Assembly (NCBI GenBank): GCA_964535305.1
Contig: CAZHTF010000001.1
Location: 82,933 to 146,932, forward strand
Origin: CAZHTF01 sp964535305
GTDB taxonomy: Bacteria; Planctomycetota; Phycisphaerae; UBA1845; Fen-1342
DNA length: 64,000 nucleotides
Direction of reading: 5' to 3'
Shown here: one piece after another, positions 35,302 through 43,866 of the stretch
How positions within the stretch are numbered: the stretch's first letter is position 1
Layout of the letters: the number at the start of each line of letters is the position of its first letter
Program-made: the position numbers and the translations under genes
Notes under the pieces: generated by a model
Seen by the model: the letters and a program-made list of their open reading frames with translations, nothing else
Database searches by the model: none
What the model was told of the DNA's origin: nothing

Positions 35302-37017
35302 ATGCCGCCCTTGGCGTTGGTGGAGCTGCTCGGTCAACTGCCGCAGAGCAGCATTTACGTTTCCCCGTTCAAGCTGCTGGCGATGCTGGTGCTGTTCACG
35401 CTCTGGGTGCTTTACGCCCAGTGGGTCGACAAGGACACCATCGCCGTCAACACCTTCCGGGTGGTCTGGAATGTCGTCACGCTCGCGACCGGCTTCGTCG
35501 CACTCGCGCTGCTGCTGCTGCTGCCGATCTTCTGGGCCGGGCTCGCGGCCTTCGCGGTGGTCAACCTCTCGGCGGCGGCGGTTTACATCATCCACCGCAA
35601 CGGCCTGGTCGAAGAATCCGACAAGGTCTTGACCGCGGCGCACCTGAAGCGGGTCTTCACGCAAGGCTTCAGAGGCGGCAAAGCGAAAAAGGCGGTCGAG
35701 GTCAAAGAGCGCGTCCGCATCACCACGCCTGCGAAGAAGATCGTCCAAATTCCTGAGGAAGAAGCCGCCCGCGAGCAGTTCCGCATCGTGCAGGATCTGC
35801 TGTTCGAGGCGCTATTCCGCCGCGCCAGCCTGGTCGAGCTGCTGCCCGCCGGGCAGGCGACCAAAATCACCATGCAGGTTGACGGGGTCAGCGCCGAGCG
35901 CGAGCCGCTGCCGCGGGCGGCGGGCGACGGCGTAGTCTCCTTCATCAAGACCATCGCCGGGCTCAATCTGGAAGAGCGACGCAAGCCGCAGGCCGGGAAG
36001 CTGATGGTCGCGGTCGGCGACAACAAGTACGACCTGCAGGTCAAGACGGACGGCTCTACTGCCGGCGAGAAGCTCACGCTGCGCTTCATCGGCGCGGAAA
36101 AGTCGCTCAAGATCGCCGACATCGGCTTCAGCGACGCGCAGCTACAGACGTTTCGCAATGAAGTTATGGCGCCCGAGCATGGCGTCGTGCTGGTCTCGAC
36201 GCCGCCGGCATGTGGCCTGACCACCACGATCTACTCCATCGCCCGGAGCCACGACGCGTTTCTGCTGAACATCCAGACGCTCGAATACGCCAAAGATCTC
36301 GACATCGAGAACGTGACGCAGCACGTCTACAGCGGCGATGGCGACAAGACCTTCGCGGCCGAACTGCAGAAGGTCGTGCGCACCGATCCGGACGTGGTCG
36401 TCGTGCCCGAGCTGCGCGAACGGCAGGCGGCCGTGATCGCGGCGCAGGCCGGCGTCGAAAAGCAGAAAGTCTACCTCGGGCTCAATGCGGGCGACGTCTT
36501 CGAGACGCTCGCGAAATGGATCCAGGCGGTCGGCGACCCCACGCTGGTCTCCAAGAGCCTCTTGGCCGTCGTGAATGGCCGGCTGCTGCGGGTGCTGTGC
36601 AACTCCTGTAAGCAGCCCTACAAGCCCGAGGCCGCCCGGCTCCAAAAGATGAATATGCCCGCCGACAGCGTGCTGCATCGCCCGCCCGAGCCGCAGGTCG
36701 ACAAGCACGGCAACCCGATCATCTGCCAGAGCTGCCAGGGCTCGGGTTATCTGGGTCGCACGGGCGTGTACACGATCCTGGTCGCCGACGACGGTCTGCG
36801 ACAGGTGATCCGCAAGGGTGGGTCGGTCGCCGACATTCAGGCCTACGTCTTGAAGAAGGGCGGCCTGAATTTGCAGGCCCAGGCGCTGCAGAAGGTGGTT
36901 TCGGGTGTGACGAGTATTGAAGAAGTCGCCCGTGTGAGCAGTTCCAAACCCGCCAGCAAGCCCGCGGCTGGCCCCAGCGCTGCCAAGCCCGGCCCGGCGG
37001 CGCAACCCGCCAGGTGA
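35302..37017 (+). CDS. membrane-anchored GspE/PilB-like protein with degenerate ATPase motifs
   Basis: A 571-residue protein related to type II secretion/type IV pilus ATPases, but altered. The N-terminus has membrane helices (about residues 23-41 and 52-97), which true GspE proteins lack. In the ATPase domain the Walker A position reads TPPACGLTTT (300-309), so the essential lysine is leucine (L306). The Asp box becomes NIQTLEYA, Walker B becomes DPDVVVVPELRER (E370 kept), and the His box becomes LGLNAGDV. A four-cysteine element (C433, C436, C475, C478) is kept. It likely no longer hydrolyses ATP and may be a structural platform. The CvpA-like gene starts 6 bp later. Confidence 0.82.
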   Translation: MPPLALVELLGQLPQSSIYVSPFKLLAMLVLFTLWVLYAQWVDKDTIAVNTFRVVWNVVTLATGFVALALLLLLPIFWAGLAAFAVVNLSAAAVYIIHRNGLVEESDKVLTAAHLKRVFTQGFRGGKAKKAVEVKERVRITTPAKKIVQIPEEEAAREQFRIVQDLLFEALFRRASLVELLPAGQATKITMQVDGVSAEREPLPRAAGDGVVSFIKTIAGLNLEERRKPQAGKLMVAVGDNKYDLQVKTDGSTAGEKLTLRFIGAEKSLKIADIGFSDAQLQTFRNEVMAPEHGVVLVSTPPACGLTTTIYSIARSHDAFLLNIQTLEYAKDLDIENVTQHVYSGDGDKTFAAELQKVVRTDPDVVVVPELRERQAAVIAAQAGVEKQKVYLGLNAGDVFETLAKWIQAVGDPTLVSKSLLAVVNGRLLRVLCNSCKQPYKPEAARLQKMNMPADSVLHRPPEPQVDKHGNPIICQSCQGSGYLGRTGVYTILVADDGLRQVIRKGGSVADIQAYVLKKGGLNLQAQALQKVVSGVTSIEEVARVSSSKPASKPAAGPSAAKPGPAAQPAR

Positions 37018-37023
37018 AAAATT

Positions 37024-38796
37024 ATGGTGATGAACATCATTGCCGGCGCGCTGATCGTCGGCATCACGTTCGTGAACTCGATCTTCGGCCTCTTCAGCGG
37101 GCTGATTAATCTGTTCTGCACGATCTTTGCGGCGTGCGTGGCGTTGGGCTTCTGGGAGCCGATCGCCGGCTGGATGGCGAAGGACATCGGCTTGCCAGCG
37201 ATCGCGCCTTACGCAGGCCCGGTCGCGATCGTGCTGCTCTTCGCGCTGACGCTGACGCTGCTGCGCGTGCTGGCGGACAACTACGTCCGCGGCAATGTGC
37301 ACGTGCCCGTCTATGTCGATTGGGGCGGCGCGGCCGTCTGCGGCTTGCTGAGCGCGATGATCAGCGTCGGCATTCTGGTGATCGGCGTGCGAATGCTGCC
37401 GCTGGGCTCCGAGCCGCTTGGCTACGCCTCGTTCGAGCGTACCGAAGAAAAACAGGACAATCTCGCGGTCTATCGCGCCGGCGGCGTGCTACTCAACCCC
37501 GACGGTTTCACCGCCAACCTGGTCAGCTATCTCAGCGGCGGCAGCCTTCGCGGCACGACGCCAATGAGCGAAGTCTATCCAGATTTCGCCGAGTGGATCC
37601 GCTGGAGCGGCAACACGGTGCAAAGCGAGTCTTCTCCCGCGCCGCTGCGCGACAAGGGCGACGGTTTCACCGCCGGCATTGAGGTGCAGCAGTGGTGGGA
37701 GCAGAAAGAAGCGCTGAAGGCCCGCTACCGCGAGCTGCAGCCCACCAAGGACCAGCCCACCCCGCCGTTCTCCTCCGATCGCGACTACCGCCCCGCCGCC
37801 GGCGCGCGGCTGATCGGTGCGCGCGTCGTACTCAAGAATGCCTCGGCGGATCGCGTCAAGGGCGGCGGGCTGCACCTGTTCCGCCCCTCGATGATCCGCG
37901 TGGTCGGCACGGTCGGCGACGATCCACAGCATTACTTCCCGCGCGTCCTCGGCGGGATCGACGAGCTGCTCGTCGCGGCGCGGCGAATCGTCGACCCCGA
38001 CAATAATTTCTCGATCGTCGCCGACGGCGACAAGCCGATCGACGTGTTCTTTGAGGTCGATCAGGAGTTCAAGCCGCGCTTCCTGGAATACCGCCGACAT
38101 GCGCGGGCCGTCATGCCCGCGGTCGCCGTCGCCAAGGCTCCCGCTCCGGCCGCGTTCACGGCCAAGGGCACCGGCCCCGGCGGCGCGGGCGATCGCCAAG
38201 CCAGCGGTGCACTTTCGTTCATTGACTCCGTCTCCGGCAGCGGCAGCGGTGACAACGACCAGCTCCCACGCGACCTCTCGATCGCCACGCTGCGGCGGAA
38301 TCTCGATGTGAAAATCACGGGCGAGCTATTCGAATCCGGACGGATCAGCGGCGAGCTCGAGCGGATCAACGCGGAGAGTGGCGACACCGTCAAGAAATTT
38401 AAGGTGCCGGAAGGCTTCCGCCTGTGCCAGATCCGCTACCGCCCGCGACAGGCGCTCACCACCGCGGGCCAGGTGTTCAACTACGTCGCGCGGACGGTGA
38501 ACCAATACAACGTGAAGGACAACGCCGGCGAAGACCACCCGCTGGTCGGGTACTACGCTGTCGTGAAACGCAACGGCAAAGATTTCATCGAGCTTTTCTA
38601 CACTGGGCAGCGGAACGACCCGGCATTCCGTTCAATGCTGGATTTCAAAGAAATCTCGGCGGCCGAGCTGACCGCGTCCGACGAGAGCGAACTGGGCCTG
38701 CTGTTCCTCGTCCCGCCATCGCGAACGGTGACCACGGTCTTCAGCCAAGGCGGGCAGGTCGATCTGGGACAGGGTTTCCCGATGGCCGGCGGCTGA
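37024..38796 (+). CDS. CvpA-like membrane protein with large extra-membrane part
   Basis: A 590-residue protein. The first 130 residues contain four hydrophobic segments (MNIIAGALIVGITFVNSIFG; LINLFCTIFAACVALGF; AIVLLFALTLTLLRVL; AVCGLLSAMISVGILVIGVR) in the manner of CvpA, the colicin V production-type membrane protein. The remaining 450 residues are hydrophilic with repeated beta-like stretches and no recognised domain. It lies 6 bp after the membrane-anchored GspE-like gene, so the two almost certainly work together. A role in an envelope process is inferred. The tail function is unknown. Confidence 0.72.
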   Translation: MVMNIIAGALIVGITFVNSIFGLFSGLINLFCTIFAACVALGFWEPIAGWMAKDIGLPAIAPYAGPVAIVLLFALTLTLLRVLADNYVRGNVHVPVYVDWGGAAVCGLLSAMISVGILVIGVRMLPLGSEPLGYASFERTEEKQDNLAVYRAGGVLLNPDGFTANLVSYLSGGSLRGTTPMSEVYPDFAEWIRWSGNTVQSESSPAPLRDKGDGFTAGIEVQQWWEQKEALKARYRELQPTKDQPTPPFSSDRDYRPAAGARLIGARVVLKNASADRVKGGGLHLFRPSMIRVVGTVGDDPQHYFPRVLGGIDELLVAARRIVDPDNNFSIVADGDKPIDVFFEVDQEFKPRFLEYRRHARAVMPAVAVAKAPAPAAFTAKGTGPGGAGDRQASGALSFIDSVSGSGSGDNDQLPRDLSIATLRRNLDVKITGELFESGRISGELERINAESGDTVKKFKVPEGFRLCQIRYRPRQALTTAGQVFNYVARTVNQYNVKDNAGEDHPLVGYYAVVKRNGKDFIELFYTGQRNDPAFRSMLDFKEISAAELTASDESELGLLFLVPPSRTVTTVFSQGGQVDLGQGFPMAGG

Positions 38797-38930
38797 AAGC
38801 GCGGCCCGTCAGGGACATCCGTTCCATCGGCGCCGTGCACGCACCCAGGTTGGATGTGGGCGACCGCGCGCCGATCCAATCCAGAGCCGCGCGTAAGCAA
38901 GCGATTGGGTCGGAATGCCGGCGTGCCGGA

Positions 38931-39875
38931 TTACGGAGGCGGCTGCTGCGCCGTCCGCTCCGACGGATAGCGCGGCGTGGGCCGTTGCGCTTCGCTCTCG
39001 GCGATCAGCGGTGCGAGATACTCCTGCGCGAATCGCCGCGAGGCCCAGCCGCCATGTGTGCCGCTCGCGCCCTGCTTGCGCAACTCCGAGCTCCACTTGA
39101 TCTGCCGCAGCTTGGTTTGATAGAGCTCGCGATCGGCGCTGTTGAGCGTCGCGGGGATTTCGAAGCCCACCGCGCCGGCCGAGGAGCCGTACTCGCGATC
39201 GATTGAGCCAAAGAGCGTCGTGCCCAGCCGCAGAAAGCCGACGTCATACGCCGAGTAGAAGCTGACGATGCCGGCCCGTGCGCGGCGCAGTGCGTTGGAA
39301 AGGTCATACTCTGGCGAAAGCGCCGGCGCCAGCAGCACCACTAGGTCGATCTGTCTGCCGGGCGGCAGGGCCTCGAGCGTGAGCACCGCGATGCCTGCGC
39401 CGCCGGAATGCCCGATCAGCGTGACCGGCCGGCCGGGGAAGCGTTCGCGGTAGGCGACGATTTTTCGGGCGAGGGCCTGCGCCTGCCGCAGGTTTCGCTG
39501 GTAGCTGGCCAGGTTGAAGACGAAGCCGCCGGGCAAGCCGGTGGTCCAGTCGTAGACTTCGATCGCAGACGTGACGCCGCCTTCGGCCAGCCCCAGTACG
39601 ATGTCGCGGTTCCAACGGCTGGGCCCCTCGATACCCGGCAAAACGTACACGATCCCGCGTTGGACGCGGGCTTCCGAGCGAATCCGGGCCGGCCCGTAGC
39701 AGCCGCCACACACGAGCAATCCCAGGGCCAATCCAGCGACCAGCGCCGCCCGCACGGCGCCGGGCCCACGCCAATTTAACGGAACCGCCGCGCACAACGG
39801 GCGCGGCGCCTGGATCGCGTGCGGGCAACGCCGACGGCGGATCGGCCCGGTGTTTTGCGGCGGACAGCTACTCAT
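38931..39875 (-). CDS. alpha/beta-hydrolase-like lipoprotein
   Basis: A 314-residue exported protein, converging with the CvpA-like gene. A hydrophobic stretch AALVAGLALGLLVCGGC ends in a lipobox-like cysteine. The hydrolase core has VYVLPGIEGPS near the start and the nucleophile elbow TLIGHSGGAGIAV (GHSGG, serine nucleophile), followed by a VVLLAPALSPEYD strand and a possible acid. Predicted lipase/esterase. I use the ATG at 39875, preceded by AGGA. An ATG at 39884 or a GTG at 39755 are alternatives, the last giving a much shorter signal region. Substrate unknown. Confidence 0.78.
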   Translation of the reverse strand: MSSCPPQNTGPIRRRRCPHAIQAPRPLCAAVPLNWRGPGAVRAALVAGLALGLLVCGGCYGPARIRSEARVQRGIVYVLPGIEGPSRWNRDIVLGLAEGGVTSAIEVYDWTTGLPGGFVFNLASYQRNLRQAQALARKIVAYRERFPGRPVTLIGHSGGAGIAVLTLEALPPGRQIDLVVLLAPALSPEYDLSNALRRARAGIVSFYSAYDVGFLRLGTTLFGSIDREYGSSAGAVGFEIPATLNSADRELYQTKLRQIKWSSELRKQGASGTHGGWASRRFAQEYLAPLIAESEAQRPTPRYPSERTAQQPPP

Positions 39876-40214
39876 ACGGAGCATCCTATCGGAAAGGCGA
39901 AAGCCGTCACCCTGTAACGACACGCCCCGCAGCGGCGCGTTAGCCGCTCCCAGCCGAGCGCGGCGCGCCGGCAAACGCGAAAGAGAGCGGCTGTTCATTG
40001 TTCTGATTTGGACTGGCCTTGGCGCCGCAGCGCGCCCCGGCAGCGCCTGTCTCGTCGCCGCCGTAACGCATGCGCGCTGCGGGCATCGAATGTGCAGTTC
40101 GCGTGAGGCAGCCCGCGTTGAGAACAAACGTGGTTGCGTGCGCTGCGCGCTGCCGCATCAAGCGCAGCGTTCGATAGCCGCGCGTCCTGCGCGCGTTCGT
40201 AACTGGGAGACTCG

Positions 40215-41135
40215 ATGAGCACAACAGGCGCCGACCGTCAGCCCGCAGCGATGACCAGCACGCTCATTCGCGAGCTGATGCCGGACCAGCTTCCGGCGGT
40301 GGTGATGCCGGAGTGCGAGGTCCGGCCCGTATTGAAAGGGCAGAAGGCGCTCGTCACGGGCGCCAGCTCGGGCATCGGCCGCGGGATCGCCGTCGCGCTG
40401 TGTGCCGCCGGTGCGGATGTCATGATCAATTTCGTCGGCGACGAAGCCGCGGCGCGCGAGACGGTCGAGGCCGCTACACATTGCGGCTGCACAAATCGCG
40501 GCAGGGCGCTCGCGCACCGCGCCGACGTCTCGGACGAAGGCCAGGTGGCCGAGATGTTTCGCCGCATGCGCGACGAATTCGGCGCGATCGACATCCTGGT
40601 GAATAACGCCGGGCTGCAGCAGGACGCGCCGATCGAGGAGATGACGCTGGCGCAGTGGAACAAGGTGATCAGCGTCAATCTCACCGGGCAGTTTCTCTGC
40701 GCCCGCGAGGCGGTCCGCGAGTTCAAGCGCCGCGGCGTTCGCAAGGATGTGTCCTGCGCCGCGGGCAAGATTGTCTGCATCAGCAGCGTGCACGAGGTGA
40801 TCCCCTGGGCGGGGCATGTGAATTACGCGGCTAGCAAGGGCGGCGTGTTCCAGCTCATGAAATCGATCGCGCAGGAAGTCGCCCCGTGGCGCATCCGCGT
40901 CAACAGCATCTGCCCGGGCGCGATCCGCACGCCGATCAACCGCGCCGCGTGGGAAACGCCCGCGGCCTACAACGACCTGCTGAAGCTGATTCCCTACAAG
41001 CGCATCGGCGAAGTGGAAGACATCGCCCGATTGGCGGTCTGGCTCTCCAGCGACGAGGCCGATTACATCACCGGGGCCAGCCTGTTTGTCGACGGCGGAA
41101 TGACGCTCTATCCGGGTTTTGAGGCGGGTGGATGA
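40215..41135 (+). CDS. short-chain dehydrogenase (glucose dehydrogenase-like)
   Basis: A 306-residue NAD(P)-dependent oxidoreductase. The dinucleotide loop TGASSGIG is at residues 48-55, followed by NNAG, an ISSVHE catalytic-serine strand and the active-site YAASK. It ends with GASLFVDGGMTLYPGF, as in glucose 1-dehydrogenase-like SDRs. An N-terminal extension of about 40 residues precedes the fold. It leads a three-gene plus-strand group with a second SDR and a GMC oxidoreductase, suggesting stepwise oxidation of a sugar or polyol. Substrate inferred only by family. Confidence 0.88.
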   Translation: MSTTGADRQPAAMTSTLIRELMPDQLPAVVMPECEVRPVLKGQKALVTGASSGIGRGIAVALCAAGADVMINFVGDEAAARETVEAATHCGCTNRGRALAHRADVSDEGQVAEMFRRMRDEFGAIDILVNNAGLQQDAPIEEMTLAQWNKVISVNLTGQFLCAREAVREFKRRGVRKDVSCAAGKIVCISSVHEVIPWAGHVNYAASKGGVFQLMKSIAQEVAPWRIRVNSICPGAIRTPINRAAWETPAAYNDLLKLIPYKRIGEVEDIARLAVWLSSDEADYITGASLFVDGGMTLYPGFEAGG

Positions 41136-41274
41136 CCGAGATCGCCGCCGCCGCGCGCAGATTCGGCAAGCGAACGGTCGAACGCCAAATCCGATCACAC
41201 TGGAAACCCGAAGGATCGCCGCGCGCTCGGTGCGCTGCGAGGGCTTCTCAGACGCCCGCAAGAGGAGCTCGATC

Positions 41275-41985
41275 ATGACCGATCCGAACGTGGCCATCAT
41301 CAGTGGCGCCAGCGGACGCCTCGGCGTCGCTTGCGCCACGGCATTTCAGGCGCGCGGCCTGCGCACCGTGCTGACCGATCACTCGGACGAGCGGCTGCGC
41401 GCGGCGTACCCTGACCTTGCAAACTGCCCACAGCACCTGCTGCTGGGCGGCGTCGACCTGGCCGAGCCGCACGCCGCCGCCGCCGTCGTCGCGCAAGCCA
41501 TGCATCGCTTCGGGCGGATCGACGCGCTGGTGAACACGGTAGGCGCGTTTCGCGGCGGAGCGCCGCTACATGAAGACGATTCGCAAACCTGGGAATTGAT
41601 GTTTAACGTCAACGTTCGCACCACGGTCAATTTCTGCCGCGCGGTCGCACCAATCATGCTGCGGCAACGCCGCGGGAAAATCGTGAACATCGCCAGCCGG
41701 GCCGCGCTGGCCGGGGCGGCGGGCCTGAGCGCCTACTGCGCGTCGAAGGCCGCGGTCGTGCGGCTGACGGAAAGTCTCTCAGCCGAGCTGAAGCTCGCGG
41801 GCATCAACGTGAACTGCATTCTCCCCGGTACGCTCGATACGCCCGAGAACCGTCAAGCGATGCCGCAGGCCGATCCGCAGACGTGGGTCACGCCGCAAGC
41901 GGCCGCGGACGTCGTCGTTTTCCTGACGAGCGACGCCGCCCGCGCGATTCACGGCGCAGCGATTCCGGTCTACGGGACGTCGTGA
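41275..41985 (+). CDS. short-chain dehydrogenase
   Basis: A second SDR, 236 residues. IISGASGRLG is the nucleotide loop (8-17). NTVG takes the NNAG place, NIASRAA carries the catalytic serine, and AYCASKAA carries the Tyr/Lys pair. The loop lacks one of the usual glycine positions (GASGRLG instead of GxxxGIG), a common variant. The ATG at 41275 has AGGAG 8 bases before it; the frame upstream is not coding. It lies between the glucose-dehydrogenase-like SDR and the GMC gene with gaps of about 140 and 220 bp. Substrate unknown. Confidence 0.88.
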   Translation: MTDPNVAIISGASGRLGVACATAFQARGLRTVLTDHSDERLRAAYPDLANCPQHLLLGGVDLAEPHAAAAVVAQAMHRFGRIDALVNTVGAFRGGAPLHEDDSQTWELMFNVNVRTTVNFCRAVAPIMLRQRRGKIVNIASRAALAGAAGLSAYCASKAAVVRLTESLSAELKLAGINVNCILPGTLDTPENRQAMPQADPQTWVTPQAAADVVVFLTSDAARAIHGAAIPVYGTS

Positions 41986-42208
41986 GCGGCTGCCCGCTCC
42001 TGGCGGTACCGGTCCGTCAAATCGCCGTTTCTGGATCTTCCGAATCGGGCTCCATCGCAGACTTGAGGCACTCAGCCGTACGCCCTGGGCGTCACCGGCG
42101 CATTGCGCGTGCCGGCGACACGTTTCATCGGCGTTCGCATCAAAGCATGGGCGCGGCGGCTAGTCCTGGACGCCGCGATCCTTCATCTGCTGCGCGGAGG
42201 ACGAAACA

Positions 42209-43777
42209 ATGTCCGCTCCTGGCTACGACGTGATCATCATCGGCACTGGCGCAGGCGGCGGCACGCTCGCCGCAAAGCTGGCGCCGTCCGGCAAGCGCAT
42301 CCTGATCCTGGAGCGCGGCGGGTTCGTGCCGCGCGAGAAGGACAACTGGAGCACGCGCGCGGTCAACCTGGAAGGCCGATACAACACGAAGGAAACCTGG
42401 CGCGACAAGGACGGCCGTGAACTACATCCGCACACAAATTACTATGTCGGCGGAAACACCAAGTTCTACGGGGCCGCGCTGTTCCGCCTGCGCAGCGCGG
42501 ACTTCGGCGAAATCCGCCATCACGGCGGCGTCTCGCCGGCCTGGCCGATTCGCTATGAAGAACTGGAGCCCTACTACGCCGCCGCCGAACGCATGTACCA
42601 CGTGCATGGGCTGCGCGGCGAAGACCCCTGCGAACCGCCGGCCAGCGGTCCGTTTCCGTACGCGCCCGTCAGCCATGAGCCGCGCATCCAGCAACTGCAT
42701 GACGATCTCTCCGCCCAGGGCCTGAAGCCCTTTCACGTGCCGCTGGGCGTCATGCTGGACGAAGAGAACCCGCACAAGAGCCGCTGCATCCGCTGCGAAA
42801 CTTGCGACGGACACCCCTGCCTGGTGCAGGCGAAATCCGATGCGCACGTCTGTGGAATCGAGCCGGCCCTGACGCATAGCAACGTCACGCTGCTGACCGG
42901 CGCACTGGTGCGCCGCCTCGAAACCAGCGCCTCCGGCCGCGAAGTTACCGGAGTCATCGTGGAACGTCAGGGAAGCGAGGAGCGCTATCGCGGCGCAATC
43001 GTGGTCGTGAGCTGCGGCGCGATCAACTCCGCGGCGCTGCTGCTGCGCTCGCGCAACGAGCGGCACCCGCGCGGGCTGGCGAACGCATCAGATGTCGTCG
43101 GCCGGCACTACATGGGCCATATCAATTCGATCCAGATGGCTCTCTCGCTCTGCCCCAACCCGACCGTCTTCCAAAAAACGCTGGCGATCAACGACTTCTA
43201 CGGGCCGTCGCCGGCTTGGGAATTCCCCATGGGCCACATCTCGTTCGTCGGCAAACTCGACGGCGACACGCTGCGAGCCGGCGCGCCCGGGCTGGTGCCC
43301 GGCTGGACACTCGACAAAATGGCCAAGCACTCGCTGGATTTCTGGCTCACCAGCGAAGACCTGCCCGATCCAAACAACCGCGGCTCGCTCGACGCGAACG
43401 GCCAGATCGTGCTCAGCTACACGCCCAACAACGAAGAAGGCCACAAGCGGCTGATCGCCAAGCTGCGCGAACTGCTGAAGCACACGACCCGCTGCGGCGT
43501 GCACGGGCACGAGTGTCACCAGGGGCTGCTGGCGCGCTCCCTGTGGGTCGGGCAGCGCATCCCACTCGCCGGTGTCGCCCATCAGTGCGGGACCATCCGC
43601 TTCGGCCGCGATCCGCAGAGCTCCGCGCTGGACCCGTTTTGTAAGGCACACGAACTAGATAATCTGTACGTAGTGGACGGCAGCTTCTTCCCCTCCAGCG
43701 GCGCGGTGAACCCAGCCCTGACAATCATGGCCAACGCGCTGCGCGTCGGCGATCACCTGCTGACCCGGCTGCGCTGA
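42209..43777 (+). CDS. GMC-family FAD oxidoreductase
   Basis: A 522-residue flavoprotein of the glucose-methanol-choline family. The FAD-binding loop is VIIIGTGAGGGTLA near residue 12. The family-conserved region ends with NLYVVDGSFFPSSGAVNPALTIMANALR. HQCGTIRFG contains the catalytic histidine. RCIRCETCDGHPC is a cysteine-rich segment typical of a bacterial GMC subgroup that oxidises sugars or sugar alcohols. GGAGGA precedes the ATG. No signal peptide is evident. With the two SDRs upstream it forms an oxidation cluster; the electron acceptor is not encoded nearby. Confidence 0.92.
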   Translation: MSAPGYDVIIIGTGAGGGTLAAKLAPSGKRILILERGGFVPREKDNWSTRAVNLEGRYNTKETWRDKDGRELHPHTNYYVGGNTKFYGAALFRLRSADFGEIRHHGGVSPAWPIRYEELEPYYAAAERMYHVHGLRGEDPCEPPASGPFPYAPVSHEPRIQQLHDDLSAQGLKPFHVPLGVMLDEENPHKSRCIRCETCDGHPCLVQAKSDAHVCGIEPALTHSNVTLLTGALVRRLETSASGREVTGVIVERQGSEERYRGAIVVVSCGAINSAALLLRSRNERHPRGLANASDVVGRHYMGHINSIQMALSLCPNPTVFQKTLAINDFYGPSPAWEFPMGHISFVGKLDGDTLRAGAPGLVPGWTLDKMAKHSLDFWLTSEDLPDPNNRGSLDANGQIVLSYTPNNEEGHKRLIAKLRELLKHTTRCGVHGHECHQGLLARSLWVGQRIPLAGVAHQCGTIRFGRDPQSSALDPFCKAHELDNLYVVDGSFFPSSGAVNPALTIMANALRVGDHLLTRLR

Positions 43778-43866
43778 GCCGAGCGCTGCGATCGCGATCG
43801 CGGTTCATTTCGGGCCGCGAGCGTCGGCAACTGTTGACCGCCGAGCACCCAGCGGCGCCGCGCGGC

